Below are positions 9,100-18,122 of a stretch of 64,000 nucleotides of DNA, one piece after another. Made by a program: the position numbers and the translations under genes. This DNA is from UBA7960 sp964624065 (GTDB lineage: Bacteria; Bacteroidota; Bacteroidia; Bacteroidales; UBA7960): positions 1-64,000 of the forward strand of contig CAZUWF010000009.1 of the NCBI GenBank assembly GCA_964624065.1, given 5' to 3'. The stretch's first letter is position 1. The number at the start of each line of letters is the position of its first letter. The notes below the pieces were generated by a model that saw nothing but the letters and a program-made list of their open reading frames with translations, ran no database searches and was not told the origin of the DNA.

Positions 9100-10245
9100 T
9101 CACCACCGGGACTCCCCCGCATTGTTAGGGGTAAAAAGCTTGGTGGCTACTTTAACTCCAAGCCATTGCACGTTGCCCGAAAGGACAGTACCGGTCTGGT
9201 TGTCAAAATTCATAAAATGGTACCTTGTGTAAAACCCCAGGAATAATTTTTTTGACACTGGCAGGCTAAACTCCAAAAGGGGTCCAAGTAAAAAGGAATT
9301 GATGTACTTGCCAGGATCGTCAAGCTCTGGGCCGGGATTTATGGCCAAAATCGACTCGTAACCAGCCGAAAGGCCAACCTTTAAAAAAGGTCTTCTGTTG
9401 AATGAGAGTTGCACCCCGGCACTCAGTGAAATGCTGAGATTAGTGAAATTCCTTACAAGGTGGCGTTGGTACATGTATACAACCTCATACTCGTTCTTGC
9501 TTTCAAGAAAGGCCAAAGCCAGGTTAAGGTCGGCAAAAAAACCTTTTCTCGACGCCCCAACCCCTATCCCTATTTGCGGGTGGTTGCCTAGCAATCCAAG
9601 GTTACCGCCTGGCCTCCACGCACCCATTGAAAGCCATGCTGTTGGCTTGAATAGATTGTCGTAGGCAGCCACCATCCTTTTGTGAAAAATGGTTCCTAGC
9701 CGTGTGTTTTCAAGTTTCTTGTCGTAAAGACTTCGCCAGGAAGCCTCGAAGTTATTGGAATAAAAATCGACAAAAAACCTTTCGGTCTCGCTCAGGTCCT
9801 CGTATCCGCCTAAATGTTCCGCAAGCTCCGTGGTAAAAGTGCTGAACGTGGGGTGAATCCTATCATACTCCCAACTGTAGTAATCCAGAAATCTATCGGG
9901 GTCTTTGGAGGAAGCTACCTCTTTATAATCGTGGAGGTAATCCAAAATGTTGTCGGGCAGAAAATCTTCGCTAAAGGTGTTGCTGGATATTTGGTGCAGA
10001 ATGTAAGTGCGCAGGAGTGGCTCTGACAGCCCACATACCAGATCCCAATCGTGCAATACTTTAAATAGCGAATCAATATCGCCCTGTCGGTACATTACAG
10101 GTATTAATTCAGTAACCTCCATTGCCATTTCCTGGCAAAGGTGATTTGTTACAAAACCCAAAGGTGGCTGCTCTTGAGCAACCCCTGGGTTTGAAATTAG
10201 CAAGCCAAGTGCAATTTGCAGAATAATCAGCCCCTTTTTGGTCAT
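9100..10245 (-). CDS. Putative outer-membrane beta-barrel protein, family unknown
   Basis: 381 residues. A Sec signal peptide (hydrophobic about 5-22, cleavage after GVAQ) is followed by an alpha-helical, acidic N-terminal half (about 25-190, rich in Leu, Asp and Tyr) and a C-terminal half of alternating polar/hydrophobic strands ending in aromatic residues (GVQLSFNRRPFLKVGLSAGY, LFLGFYTRYHFMNF). This pattern fits an outer-membrane barrel with a periplasmic helical domain. I do not recognise the family. It is transcribed divergently from the tandem TlpA-like lipoprotein genes, 142 nt away. Confidence 0.65.
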   Translation of the reverse strand: MTKKGLIILQIALGLLISNPGVAQEQPPLGFVTNHLCQEMAMEVTELIPVMYRQGDIDSLFKVLHDWDLVCGLSEPLLRTYILHQISSNTFSEDFLPDNILDYLHDYKEVASSKDPDRFLDYYSWEYDRIHPTFSTFTTELAEHLGGYEDLSETERFFVDFYSNNFEASWRSLYDKKLENTRLGTIFHKRMVAAYDNLFKPTAWLSMGAWRPGGNLGLLGNHPQIGIGVGASRKGFFADLNLALAFLESKNEYEVVYMYQRHLVRNFTNLSISLSAGVQLSFNRRPFLKVGLSAGYESILAINPGPELDDPGKYINSFLLGPLLEFSLPVSKKLFLGFYTRYHFMNFDNQTGTVLSGNVQWLGVKVATKLFTPNNAGESRW

Positions 10246-10353
10246 ATCATTTTTTTCAAGCGGTCAGGAATGCCATGAAAACCGAGCAAAATTAAAAATT
10301 TTGTTAAAAATTTTGACGGGGATTTTCGTCCATCAAACCTGAGTATTTTTGTT

Positions 10354-10361
10354 TACCTTTG
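10354..10361 (+). promoter_or_regulatory. -7 promoter box for the TlpA-like pair
   Basis: TACCTTTG, a perfect Bacteroidota -7 element, lies 26 nt before the ATG at 10388. No good -33 element is visible at the expected distance. Confidence 0.5.
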
Positions 10362-10387
10362 CAAATTGAATAAAAAAGCCCGAAAAC

Positions 10388-11794
10388 ATGAAAAATCTAG
10401 TGTACGTTCCAGTATTCGTTTTGCTGGTTGCTGCTTGCGCCGGTGTCCCTGAGGAAGCAAAGATTTCTGGCCAAATTGCCAACGCAACCGTTGAACAAGT
10501 TGAGGTGTATTACATCAAGGATTTCGTTACCAACGAGCGTGAGAGCCTGTTTCTCGAACTTGACCAAAACGGTTCTTTTGCGGGAATTCTGCCGCTTTCT
10601 AAAGGCCAATTTGCCCAATTGAAAATTGGTACGCGCGAAATACCGCTTTACCTACTGCCCGGAAGCGAGGTAAACGTTACTCTCGATGCCAGCTTACCTG
10701 ACGATGCACCAATACTCAAAGGCAAGAAATATTTTGAAAGTGAGTTTTTGATTGAATACAACAACGAAATTCTTCCAAACCATTCAAGGTCGTTTTTCAT
10801 TGGCGAGATTTCCACAAAAAACCCCGAAGAGTTTACTGCTGCCCTTGAAACCTCCCTTTCGGCAAAATTGTCTTTCCTTGCAGGACACGAAAATTATAAA
10901 AAATTTGATAAGGAGTTCGTATCTAGCCTCAAAACAATCTATAAATACGAGAAGTTCGAACTCTTGATGCTTTACCCAAGGATTTGGGCTTCAGGCAATC
11001 CGGAAGCAGAATTGAATCTGCCCGACACTTACTATGATTTCCTACTCGAAGAGGGTGTCTTCAACGACTCGGCCGCACAATCCAGATCATATTTTGGATT
11101 TGCAGCCGAATACCTTTCAAAATGCCTGGCCGACAATAAGGTTGACCCTGACGATATGCAGGTTGGTTTCGAAAACAGCTTCAAAATGGCCAATGAGGTT
11201 TTTACTGGAAAAACCAGAGAAGCCATGGTTGCAAAGGGAATGCTTGACCTGCTTCGATACGGTAACTTTAAAAGGGCAGTAGATCTTTACCCTCAGTTTA
11301 AGGAAAAAGTACCTTCTGGATTTTACTTTGATTTCGTTGCTGCCGAGCACGATAAGATTGCAGCCACGGCTCCAGGAAACCCTGCTCCCGATTTCACCCA
11401 TGTCGACATTGATGGTAACAACGTTTCGATGGCCGATTTTAGGGGCAAGGTGGTTTACCTCGATTTCTGGGCAAGCTGGTGCGGTCCTTGTATGAGACAA
11501 ATGCCCTTTTTGAAAGACCTGAAAAAACGCATGGAAGGCAAAGACGTGGTATTCCTTTACATTTCTGTTGACGAAGACCCAGAAGCCTGGAAGAAAACCG
11601 TGGCCGAAAAGGAAATCGAAGGGGTTCACCTGAATGTTCCGGGCAGGCAACACCCAGTTCCGGTGGCCTATGCGGTAAGAGGTATACCAAAGTTCATGCT
11701 TATTGGGCGCGATGGAAAGATCCTCGACAATGTTCCACCTAGACCAAGCAGCGATGCTATAGACCAAGCAATTTTAAGTGCTCTCGAATTGTAA
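10388..11794 (+). CDS. TlpA-like thiol-disulfide oxidoreductase lipoprotein (copy 1)
   Basis: 468 residues. A lipoprotein signal peptide ends in LLVAAC, with lipidation expected at Cys17. An N-terminal beta-rich DUF4369-like domain (about 25-105) and a helical middle region lead to a C-terminal thioredoxin-fold TlpA/AhpC-TSA domain (about 335-468) with the redox motif WCGPC at 364-368 and a cis-proline in RGIPKF. Such proteins sit on the periplasmic side of an envelope membrane and reduce disulfides of client proteins or cytochrome c maturation factors. The next gene is a paralogue 34 nt downstream, evidently from tandem duplication; both probably share the promoter at 10354 and the terminator after copy 2. 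Confidence 0.9.
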   Translation: MKNLVYVPVFVLLVAACAGVPEEAKISGQIANATVEQVEVYYIKDFVTNERESLFLELDQNGSFAGILPLSKGQFAQLKIGTREIPLYLLPGSEVNVTLDASLPDDAPILKGKKYFESEFLIEYNNEILPNHSRSFFIGEISTKNPEEFTAALETSLSAKLSFLAGHENYKKFDKEFVSSLKTIYKYEKFELLMLYPRIWASGNPEAELNLPDTYYDFLLEEGVFNDSAAQSRSYFGFAAEYLSKCLADNKVDPDDMQVGFENSFKMANEVFTGKTREAMVAKGMLDLLRYGNFKRAVDLYPQFKEKVPSGFYFDFVAAEHDKIAATAPGNPAPDFTHVDIDGNNVSMADFRGKVVYLDFWASWCGPCMRQMPFLKDLKKRMEGKDVVFLYISVDEDPEAWKKTVAEKEIEGVHLNVPGRQHPVPVAYAVRGIPKFMLIGRDGKILDNVPPRPSSDAIDQAILSALEL

Positions 11795-11828
11795 AATTTC
11801 TTAACAATCAAATTTTTTAACACAAACA

Positions 11829-13244
11829 ATGAAAAAACTAATCTTTTTATCCTTCCTGATAATTGCCGCTTCCTGTGGTTCAAAAAAATCAGGCGATTTT
11901 ACCGTTAGCGGGGTTATCAGCAACCTTTTTTCTGAAGAAGTTACTGTTTTTTACCCAAAGAATGCCATTTCAAAAGATATGGAGGAGGTTAGTGCAAAGC
12001 TTGACGAAAACAAAGCTTTCACCATTACTCTAAACCTGCCAGAAGCCAAGATTGGATTCATAAGGATAGGAACAACCCAGTTTCCTTTATATCTTATTCC
12101 CGGAGGCAACATCAACCTGACCTACGATGCCCTCCTTCCCGATTCACTTCCGGTTGTTACGGGCAAGAAATCCAGCGAGACCACCTTTATTTTTGACTTT
12201 ATGAAGCATAGTCAAGAAAAGTATGGCCGGGAGTGGCTTTTCGAAACATTTGCAAAGAATTACGATGAGTTCATTCCTGTCATAGAGGAAGCCTACAAGG
12301 AAAAACTGTCATTCTTGAAAGGGTTCAAAGGAACCAACAAGCTTGACAAATCTTTCAGGAAGATGATGGAAGCCGATTTCTTGTTCGATAAAAAGCTCAG
12401 CCTGCTAAATTATCCAGAGTATTATGGCTTCCTATCACAAGGGGCAAAGCCAAACATACCCGACGATTTTATGAGTTTTGTTGACGACAAGAAACTATTT
12501 AACGACAAGTATCTTACATCGCAGTATTACATCGCATTCGTAAACACCGTTTTGGAAAAGAAAGTAGGGGAGAAGGTAAATGCAAGCCAGGAGGAATTTA
12601 ATGCCGATTCCTACCTTTCGGCTCAATTTCAGCTTGCCAATGAAATGTTTACAGGCAAAACCCGCGAACTAGCCGTTGCAGGCCTGATGGAAAACATTTT
12701 TGGCTATGCCTCCAAGGAATTGGCAATTGAAAAATACGAAGAGTTCAAAAGTTTGGTCAAAAATCAGGAGTACTTGGATCATGTTGAAGCAATGTACCGC
12801 GCATCCATTGCACTATCGGTTGGCCAGCCTGCCCCCAACTTTACCCTTACCGACATTAATGGCAACAAAGTTTCGCTGAGTGATTTTGCCGGCAAGGTGG
12901 TGTACCTCGATTTTTGGGCAAGTTGGTGTGGTCCTTGCTTGCAGCAAATTCCAAGTGCGCGTGAATTGAAAAAGAGAATGGAAGGCAAGGACGTGGTATT
13001 CCTTTACGTATCCCTCGACGAGGATCAGGAAGCCTGGAAGAAAAAAGTTGCCGAGGAGAAATTGGAAGGTGTGCACCTTAATGCCCCGGGGCTTCAGCAA
13101 GAGGTTGCCAAGCTCTACAATGTTCGCGGAGTACCTACTTTTTTCATTATTGGTAAAGATGGATTGATTTTCGACAATCGCCCGCCAAGGCCTAGCGATG
13201 AAAATATTGATAGTGTTTTGCTTGCCGCCCTCGTAGAAGAATAA
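11829..13244 (+). CDS. TlpA-like thiol-disulfide oxidoreductase lipoprotein (copy 2)
   Basis: 471 residues, the same architecture as the preceding gene: lipobox IIAASC (Cys16), a DUF4369-like domain, a helical linker containing the shared stretch QLANEMFTGKTRE, and a C-terminal thioredoxin domain with WCGPC at 366-370 and cis-proline in RGVPTF. The thioredoxin domains of the two copies are nearly identical around GKVVYLDFWASWCGPC and LKKRMEGKDVVFLY, while the N-terminal and middle domains have diverged. This suggests one shared redox partner but different clients. It is the second gene of a two-gene operon closed by a terminator at 13266. Confidence 0.9.
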   Translation: MKKLIFLSFLIIAASCGSKKSGDFTVSGVISNLFSEEVTVFYPKNAISKDMEEVSAKLDENKAFTITLNLPEAKIGFIRIGTTQFPLYLIPGGNINLTYDALLPDSLPVVTGKKSSETTFIFDFMKHSQEKYGREWLFETFAKNYDEFIPVIEEAYKEKLSFLKGFKGTNKLDKSFRKMMEADFLFDKKLSLLNYPEYYGFLSQGAKPNIPDDFMSFVDDKKLFNDKYLTSQYYIAFVNTVLEKKVGEKVNASQEEFNADSYLSAQFQLANEMFTGKTRELAVAGLMENIFGYASKELAIEKYEEFKSLVKNQEYLDHVEAMYRASIALSVGQPAPNFTLTDINGNKVSLSDFAGKVVYLDFWASWCGPCLQQIPSARELKKRMEGKDVVFLYVSLDEDQEAWKKKVAEEKLEGVHLNAPGLQQEVAKLYNVRGVPTFFIIGKDGLIFDNRPPRPSDENIDSVLLAALVEE

Positions 13245-13265
13245 GAGTTTCTTTTTACACTTCTG

Positions 13266-13301
13266 CTGCCCTGAATCGGAATGATTTTGGGCAGTTTTTT
13301 T
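13266..13301 (+). terminator. Rho-independent terminator after the TlpA-like pair
   Basis: CTGCCC (13266-13271) pairs with GGGCAG (13289-13294) and is followed by a run of seven T. It lies 22 nt after the stop codon. Confidence 0.75.
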
Positions 13302-13329
13302 GTTTTATGAAATTTTGGTTTTACCTTCG
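13299..13329 (+). promoter_or_regulatory. Promoter of folE
   Basis: TTTG at 13299-13302 and TACCTTCG at 13322-13329 are separated by 19 nt, one base off the TAnnTTTG consensus. The -33 element overlaps the T-run of the preceding terminator. Confidence 0.5.
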
Positions 13330-13414
13330 TCGTCTAATTTTGAAAGAAAACTGCCATTTCAACAATACTTAATTGAGCTTTGGAAAGGTTTTTTGCCCTA
13401 CAATTATTGGTAAC

Positions 13415-14056
13415 ATGACTGCAGAAATTAACTCGCAAATGGCCAGCGAAAACACGATGGACGATTACAAGAAGGTTGATCTCTACAATGCGGAGAAGAT
13501 CAGTCAAATTGCCTCGCACTACCAGATGGTTTTGGAGCTTATTGGCGAAGACCCCTCGCGCGAGGGATTGCTGGATACTCCTGTTCGGGTGGCCAAGGCC
13601 ATGCAGTTCCTAACACACGGATACGATCTCAACCCTGCCGAGATACTCAAGTCTGCTATGTTTGCCGAAGATTACAAGCAAATGGTTATCGTTAAGGACA
13701 TTGAGATCTACTCGTTGTGCGAGCACCACATGTTGCCTTTTGTGGGCAAGGCTCACGTGGCTTACATTCCAAACAGGCACATTGTGGGCTTGAGCAAGAT
13801 ACCTCGGGTTGTGGATGCTTTTGCCCGCAGGTTGCAGGTTCAAGAAAGACTCACCACCCAAATAAAGGATTGCATTCAGGACACCTTGAATCCATTGGGA
13901 GTCGCAGTGGTTATAGAAGCCCACCACTATTGCATGATGATGCGGGGAATACAAAAACAAAACTCGGTTACCACCACTTCCGATTTTACCGGAGCCTTTC
14001 TAACGAGTAAGACGCGTGAAGAATTTATACACCTAATCGGAAGCAAATTACACTGA
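13415..14056 (+). CDS. folE: GTP cyclohydrolase I (FolE)
   Basis: 213 residues from ATG 13415; the frame is open further up to a TTG at 13373, but family alignment favours the ATG. The enzyme converts GTP to 7,8-dihydroneopterin triphosphate, the first step of folate synthesis. Zinc ligands are visible: Cys102 and His105 in CEHHMLPF and Cys173 in HHYCMMMRG. Other family blocks are DPSREGLLDTPVRVAKAM, GLSKIPRVVDAFARRLQVQE and the C-terminal TREEFIHLI. It is transcribed alone; thyA and folA, other folate-linked genes, lie about 9 kb downstream. Confidence 0.97.
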   Translation: MTAEINSQMASENTMDDYKKVDLYNAEKISQIASHYQMVLELIGEDPSREGLLDTPVRVAKAMQFLTHGYDLNPAEILKSAMFAEDYKQMVIVKDIEIYSLCEHHMLPFVGKAHVAYIPNRHIVGLSKIPRVVDAFARRLQVQERLTTQIKDCIQDTLNPLGVAVVIEAHHYCMMMRGIQKQNSVTTTSDFTGAFLTSKTREEFIHLIGSKLH

Positions 14057-14109
14057 TCCACTAAGGAATTTTCGAGCCTTATTTCCTCTCGCATCATTTC
14101 CCACATAGT

Positions 14110-14990
14110 TACCAAAGTTTATCGAAGACCTAAGCAGAAAACCTGCCGTCAACGTTTTGGGAATTGCAGATGTTGATCACAATTTCCTTCAAGAAAATAT
14201 CCAGAACTCCTTAACCAACTGTGACAAAAGGAATAACCTGGAGGATTACAACGAGATTTTAAGCGTGGTTGCGTGCTTTAAAGCACTAGCACGGAAAGAT
14301 CGATCCCCCGGACCCTTCAAACAAGTTCTGGTTGATCAAAGCTGCAAGGCTTAGCAATGATTTCAACATTATTGGGCTCAAAACCGATGTTATAAAGGAT
14401 ATGCGGTCCAAACCATAATTGAATAAGAGGTTCGTGAACGCAGGGATTGAAGTTGTCCCCACCAAGGTTGTTGAAGATTTTTTAACCTCCACCGAATTCC
14501 TTATACTGGCTGGTTATCCGGGGGTAGCCTTGCCCGATATGGCAGTGGAGGCAATGTTTGTTTGCAAAATTTACAACCAAATCCAGCTAGGGTACTTCTT
14601 TGCCAACACGCCTGTCGTTGGTTTTTTCTCAGGCATCCCAAATATTTTGATGGGTCTTAGGCCATAAGCTGCAGTTACTACCCCAAACACTTTATTGGCC
14701 AAAATCCTGACTCCAGCATTTCCACAAGTCGCCCTATTCTTTTATGCCAAATTTGAACAATTCGTGGTACCTGCAGTGGAATAAAAAATCAAAAATAATA
14801 ATCTACCCGGGACAGGGTGCCCGGGAAGAAACTATTGTTCGCTATGCCACTCAACTGGAGGCCATTTTCAGGATCAAGAACATTCAGGCATTTATGACTA
14901 CTGCGGGTACAATATAAACCACGATTGGCCCTGGAAGGAAAAGCAATTTTCCCACCCTGTGAGAATTTTTTTGTAATCATTTACAAAAAC
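14110..14990 (+). pseudogene. Decayed ATP-grasp family gene
   Basis: The 1.07 kb gap after folE contains broken coding sequence. One frame (about 14115-14354) reads VNVLGIADVDHNFLQ followed by LEDYNEIL, resembling the N-terminal domain of Bacteroidota ATP-grasp ligases (VNVLGIGD..., an ordered tyrosine/asparagine segment, then EDY). The next frame (14311-14667), shifted by +1, reads FNIIGLKTDVIKDM, then an in-frame TAA at 14416, then FVNAGIEVVPTKVVEDF and AGYPGVALPDMAVEAMF, matching the family blocks FNI.G.KTDDI, AGI.V..G.VV and GYPVVAKPDIGVGA. The ATP-binding lysine of KPD is lost (LPD). Beyond 14670 only fragments remain. The assignment rests on remembered family blocks and is an inference. 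Confidence 0.55.
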
Positions 14991-15127
14991 CAAGACCGGA
15001 AAACCTCCTCACGTTGCAACTTTAACATACAAGGAGTAAGTAGGCCTGTTTTTTTTTGTGAAACCATGAGCCTGCATTTTTTACATCCTTAATTGCGAAA
15101 CCCGCCGGCCGTGCCCAGGGGACAATT

Positions 15128-16390
15128 CTAAATGGAGTACCCGTTGGGTATTATTGCCCCTTTTTTAACTATTACAATCCCGTCTTTAACCCAGTAAAGG
15201 TCATTTTCGGTTTCTGCCAAATGTTTCCCGCCATTTATTCTCACGTCATCGCCAATGCAGCAGTTGCGATCAAGAATACAGTTGTTCAGGTAACTCCGCT
15301 CACCCACTCCCATTATTGCCTCGCCTAGCTTTCCCGATTTGATGTCATCTAGATTTTGAAAATAATCGTTGCCCATCAGGTAGGAGTTTTCTACTGTGGT
15401 CCCCTTACCTATTCTCGACCTGATTCCAATTACCGAGCGCACGATGCGGCTTGCGTTTATTATACAGCCATCTGCAACAACCGTTTTTTCAAGCGTGGTG
15501 CCTGAGATCTTTGATGGAGGCAGCATCCTTGCACGGGTATACACGTACTTTGAGTTGTCGAACAGATTGAACTTTGGTATCTCGTCAGTAAGGCCAAGGT
15601 TGGCTTCCCAAAATGATTCGATGGTTCCAATGTCGGTCCAGTAACCACTGTAAGGAAAACTCGCCACCTTGTATTTCTTAATTGCTTGTGGTATTATTCC
15701 TTTTCCAAAATCTGTTGCATCTTCCTTCATCAATTTTTCCAAAAGCTCGCGATTGAAAAGGTAAATGCCCATTGATGCCAAATAAACCCTTCCCTGACTT
15801 TTCATTTCGTCTCCCACCTCCGATTCCCATAGTGGCAAAACATCGTGGCTTGGTTTTTCTATGAACTCCACAATGCGGTTGCCATTGTCGGTCTTCAAAA
15901 TTCCAAATCCGGCGGCATCCTTTGCATTAACCGGCAGGGTGGCGATAGATATACCAGCTTTTGACTTTGCGTGCGCTTCTATCATCTCGTCGAAGTCCAT
16001 TTGGTACAGTTGATCGCCCGAAAGTATAAGTGCATGCTCGAACTCGTAGGTATCGAAGTGGTGCATGCACTTCCTAACGGCATCCGCGGTACCTTCGAAC
16101 CAGTTCTTGTTGTGGGGTGTTTGCTCGGCAGCCAAAACATCAACAAAGGATTCGGAAAAATGACCGAATTGGTAGGTGTTCTTAAGGTGCTTGTTGAGCG
16201 ATGCCGAGTTGAACTGGGTGAGCACGAAAATCCTATCTATACCTGAGTTTAGGCAGTTGGAAACAGGGATGTCAACCAGCCTATACTTGCCCCCTATGGG
16301 TACGGCAGGCTTAGATCTTTCGCTTGTAAGGGGAGCCAACCTACTACCTTGGCCACCTCCAAGAATGATTGCTAGCGTTTTCTTTTTCAT
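15128..16390 (-). CDS. glgC: Glucose-1-phosphate adenylyltransferase (ADP-glucose pyrophosphorylase)
   Basis: 420 residues from ATG 16390, chosen because the family N-terminus KKKTLAIILGGGQGSRL starts there; the frame is open to 16450 but that would overlap glgA. The nucleotidyltransferase domain (about 1-270) has GGGQGSRLAPLTSERSKPA and the sugar-binding EFIEKP; a left-handed beta-helix domain follows (about 290-420). The enzyme makes ADP-glucose from ATP and glucose-1-phosphate, the committed step of bacterial glycogen synthesis, and is usually allosterically controlled. It starts 8 nt after the glgA stop, so the two are co-transcribed. Confidence 0.96.
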   Translation of the reverse strand: MKKKTLAIILGGGQGSRLAPLTSERSKPAVPIGGKYRLVDIPVSNCLNSGIDRIFVLTQFNSASLNKHLKNTYQFGHFSESFVDVLAAEQTPHNKNWFEGTADAVRKCMHHFDTYEFEHALILSGDQLYQMDFDEMIEAHAKSKAGISIATLPVNAKDAAGFGILKTDNGNRIVEFIEKPSHDVLPLWESEVGDEMKSQGRVYLASMGIYLFNRELLEKLMKEDATDFGKGIIPQAIKKYKVASFPYSGYWTDIGTIESFWEANLGLTDEIPKFNLFDNSKYVYTRARMLPPSKISGTTLEKTVVADGCIINASRIVRSVIGIRSRIGKGTTVENSYLMGNDYFQNLDDIKSGKLGEAIMGVGERSYLNNCILDRNCCIGDDVRINGGKHLAETENDLYWVKDGIVIVKKGAIIPNGYSI

Positions 16391-16398
16391 AGTATCAG

Positions 16399-17811
16399 TT
16401 ATTTGATGGTTTTGTATAAATCGATGTATTCCCGGGCCGATTTCTCCCATGAATGGTCAATTCCCATTATCCTATTCCTGACCATTGAAAGTAGTTTTTG
16501 ATCTTTGAAAAAGTGTTTTGCCCTATGAAGGGCGTGAAGCAGGTCATCTGTCGTAACGTTGTCGTGACAAAAACCAAAGCCACCCTCTTCCATATCAATC
16601 ACGGTGTCCCTTAGTCCGCCGGTTTTTCTAACAATTGGTATTGTTCCGTATCGCAGTGCGTACATCTGGTTTAAGCCGCAAGGCTCAACCTTGGAGGGCA
16701 TTAACAGGAAATCGGCTCCGGCATAAATTTCGTGCGCCAGTTTTTCGTTGTATCCGATGTAGGTGGCGTAATTACCTCTAAAGGCGCCCCCAATCTGCTC
16801 GAGACTACCCTCTATGCTTCCCTCGCCGGAGCCAAGAAACAAGAAATTTTGCTCGCCAGGGTAGCTTGTCAGGGCTTTAAAGGCAAAATCGGGCAGTATT
16901 TGGGCCCCTTTTTCAAAGGCTAACCTCCCGATAAATGCAAGTAGCGGTTTTTCTGGGTCGAGTCCAAAAGTGTTGCAAAGCTTTTTCTTGTTTGCAAGTT
17001 TTCCTCTTTCAACATCCATAGCCGAATAATTGTATTGGAGGAGCCTGTCGGTGGCAGGGTTCCACACCTCGGTGTCAATCCCGTTCAATATGCCATAGCA
17101 CTTCCAGCTTTCTGCCTCGAGCAGGCTTTCTAGCCCGCTCATTGTGTGTCTAATATCAGCCATATAACTTGGCGATACAGTGGTTACCCTCCAAGCGTTC
17201 TTTATTGCCGAAGCCATAGGGTTAATTGCCCCATTCCATTCTACCAAGCCGTGGAAAAAAGAGTGGAAAGGGGGGAGATAATGGGCTTTTTCCAGGCTAA
17301 ATTGGCCTTGGTACTCGCCATTGTGAATTGTAAAAACCGTGGGGGTGTAGGATAGGTGGCGGTATTCCCACACTCTTGATAACATAAACGGAATGAAGCC
17401 TGTATGTTGGTCGTGACAATGCACTAAATCTATCTTTTTTTCCCAGGAGCACAGCCAGTTAACCGTTGCGGTTTGAAAGGTAACGAAACGTTCGGTGTCA
17501 TCGCGGTACGAATAAATTTTTTCCCTGTCAAAAAGTCCGGGAATATCAATCAAATATAGGTGAAACCCCGGATCAAAATCTGTGACTAACAGCACGTTGA
17601 ATGTAAATGTGATTTCGCCCAACCTGGCATACCCCTTGAAAATGTTCTTGAACGATTGTGCCTCTTTGAACTTGTTGTGGTAAAATGGCATTATTACCGA
17701 CACATCGTGGCCTAGTTTTTTCTGGTATTTGGGAAGCGCCCCAACAACATCGGCAAGACCTCCTGCCTTTGCCACCGGGTAGCACTCCGCACTAATGTGT
17801 AGTATCTCCAT
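16399..17811 (-). CDS. glgA: Glycogen synthase (ADP-glucose-type starch synthase)
   Basis: 470 residues. A GT5 family enzyme that transfers glucose from ADP-glucose to the non-reducing end of glycogen. The N-terminal Rossmann domain has ADP-glucose-binding KAGGLADVVGALPK at 15-28 (KxGGL motif). The C-terminal Rossmann domain contains the catalytic region MPSKVEPCGLNQMYALRYG with the conserved E and the TGGLRDTV motif. It precedes glgC by 8 nt. glgB (branching enzyme) and glgP are not in this window. About 310 nt of non-coding DNA lies upstream, including the hppA terminator. Confidence 0.95.
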   Translation of the reverse strand: MEILHISAECYPVAKAGGLADVVGALPKYQKKLGHDVSVIMPFYHNKFKEAQSFKNIFKGYARLGEITFTFNVLLVTDFDPGFHLYLIDIPGLFDREKIYSYRDDTERFVTFQTATVNWLCSWEKKIDLVHCHDQHTGFIPFMLSRVWEYRHLSYTPTVFTIHNGEYQGQFSLEKAHYLPPFHSFFHGLVEWNGAINPMASAIKNAWRVTTVSPSYMADIRHTMSGLESLLEAESWKCYGILNGIDTEVWNPATDRLLQYNYSAMDVERGKLANKKKLCNTFGLDPEKPLLAFIGRLAFEKGAQILPDFAFKALTSYPGEQNFLFLGSGEGSIEGSLEQIGGAFRGNYATYIGYNEKLAHEIYAGADFLLMPSKVEPCGLNQMYALRYGTIPIVRKTGGLRDTVIDMEEGGFGFCHDNVTTDDLLHALHRAKHFFKDQKLLSMVRNRIMGIDHSWEKSAREYIDLYKTIK

Positions 17812-18066
17812 TGGTTAGTAATTTGTTAATGCCGAAATCGTTTGCAATTTATGAAAAATAAAATAGCAACAGCAAATGTTATGTAAAAAAATCAATTTTT
17901 CTTTTAAGATTGGGACTTGGTGTTTTTGTAGTTCAAAAAACCGCAGAATTTTTTGATTGATTACTCAAATATTCACAAAATCAAAATAAATACTGCTCGA
18001 CAAGCTTTTTAAAAATGTTTTGGTACCAAGGCCTCCAATTGGTAGCGCCCTTCAAACCTCCTTTGA
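17812..18066. other. Intergenic region upstream of glgA
   Basis: A/T-rich DNA holding the glgA 5' region on the minus strand. A TAAATTGC sequence on the minus strand near 17845-17855 resembles a degraded -7 box. I see no RNA or repeat apart from the neighbouring terminator. Confidence 0.3.
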
Positions 18067-18108
18067 AAAAAGAACCGCCGGTCGAATATTCGACCGGCGG
18101 TTCTTTTT
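18067..18108 (-). terminator. Perfect 42-bp palindromic terminator of hppA
   Basis: A perfect inverted repeat centred at 18087/18088 (21-bp arms meeting at GAAT|ATTC, G/C-rich inside, AAAAAG/CTTTTT outside), starting 14 nt after the hppA stop. It is A/T-flanked on both sides, so it could stop transcription in either direction, but both neighbours run on the minus strand. Confidence 0.85.
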
Positions 18109-18122
18109 CACGGGAAGAAAAA

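Noticed and set aside
11117..11767. 216-codon minus-strand frame opposite the first TlpA-like gene
   Set aside because: The plus strand encodes the WCGPC domain with clear family motifs; the antisense frame has no recognisable motif or start signal.
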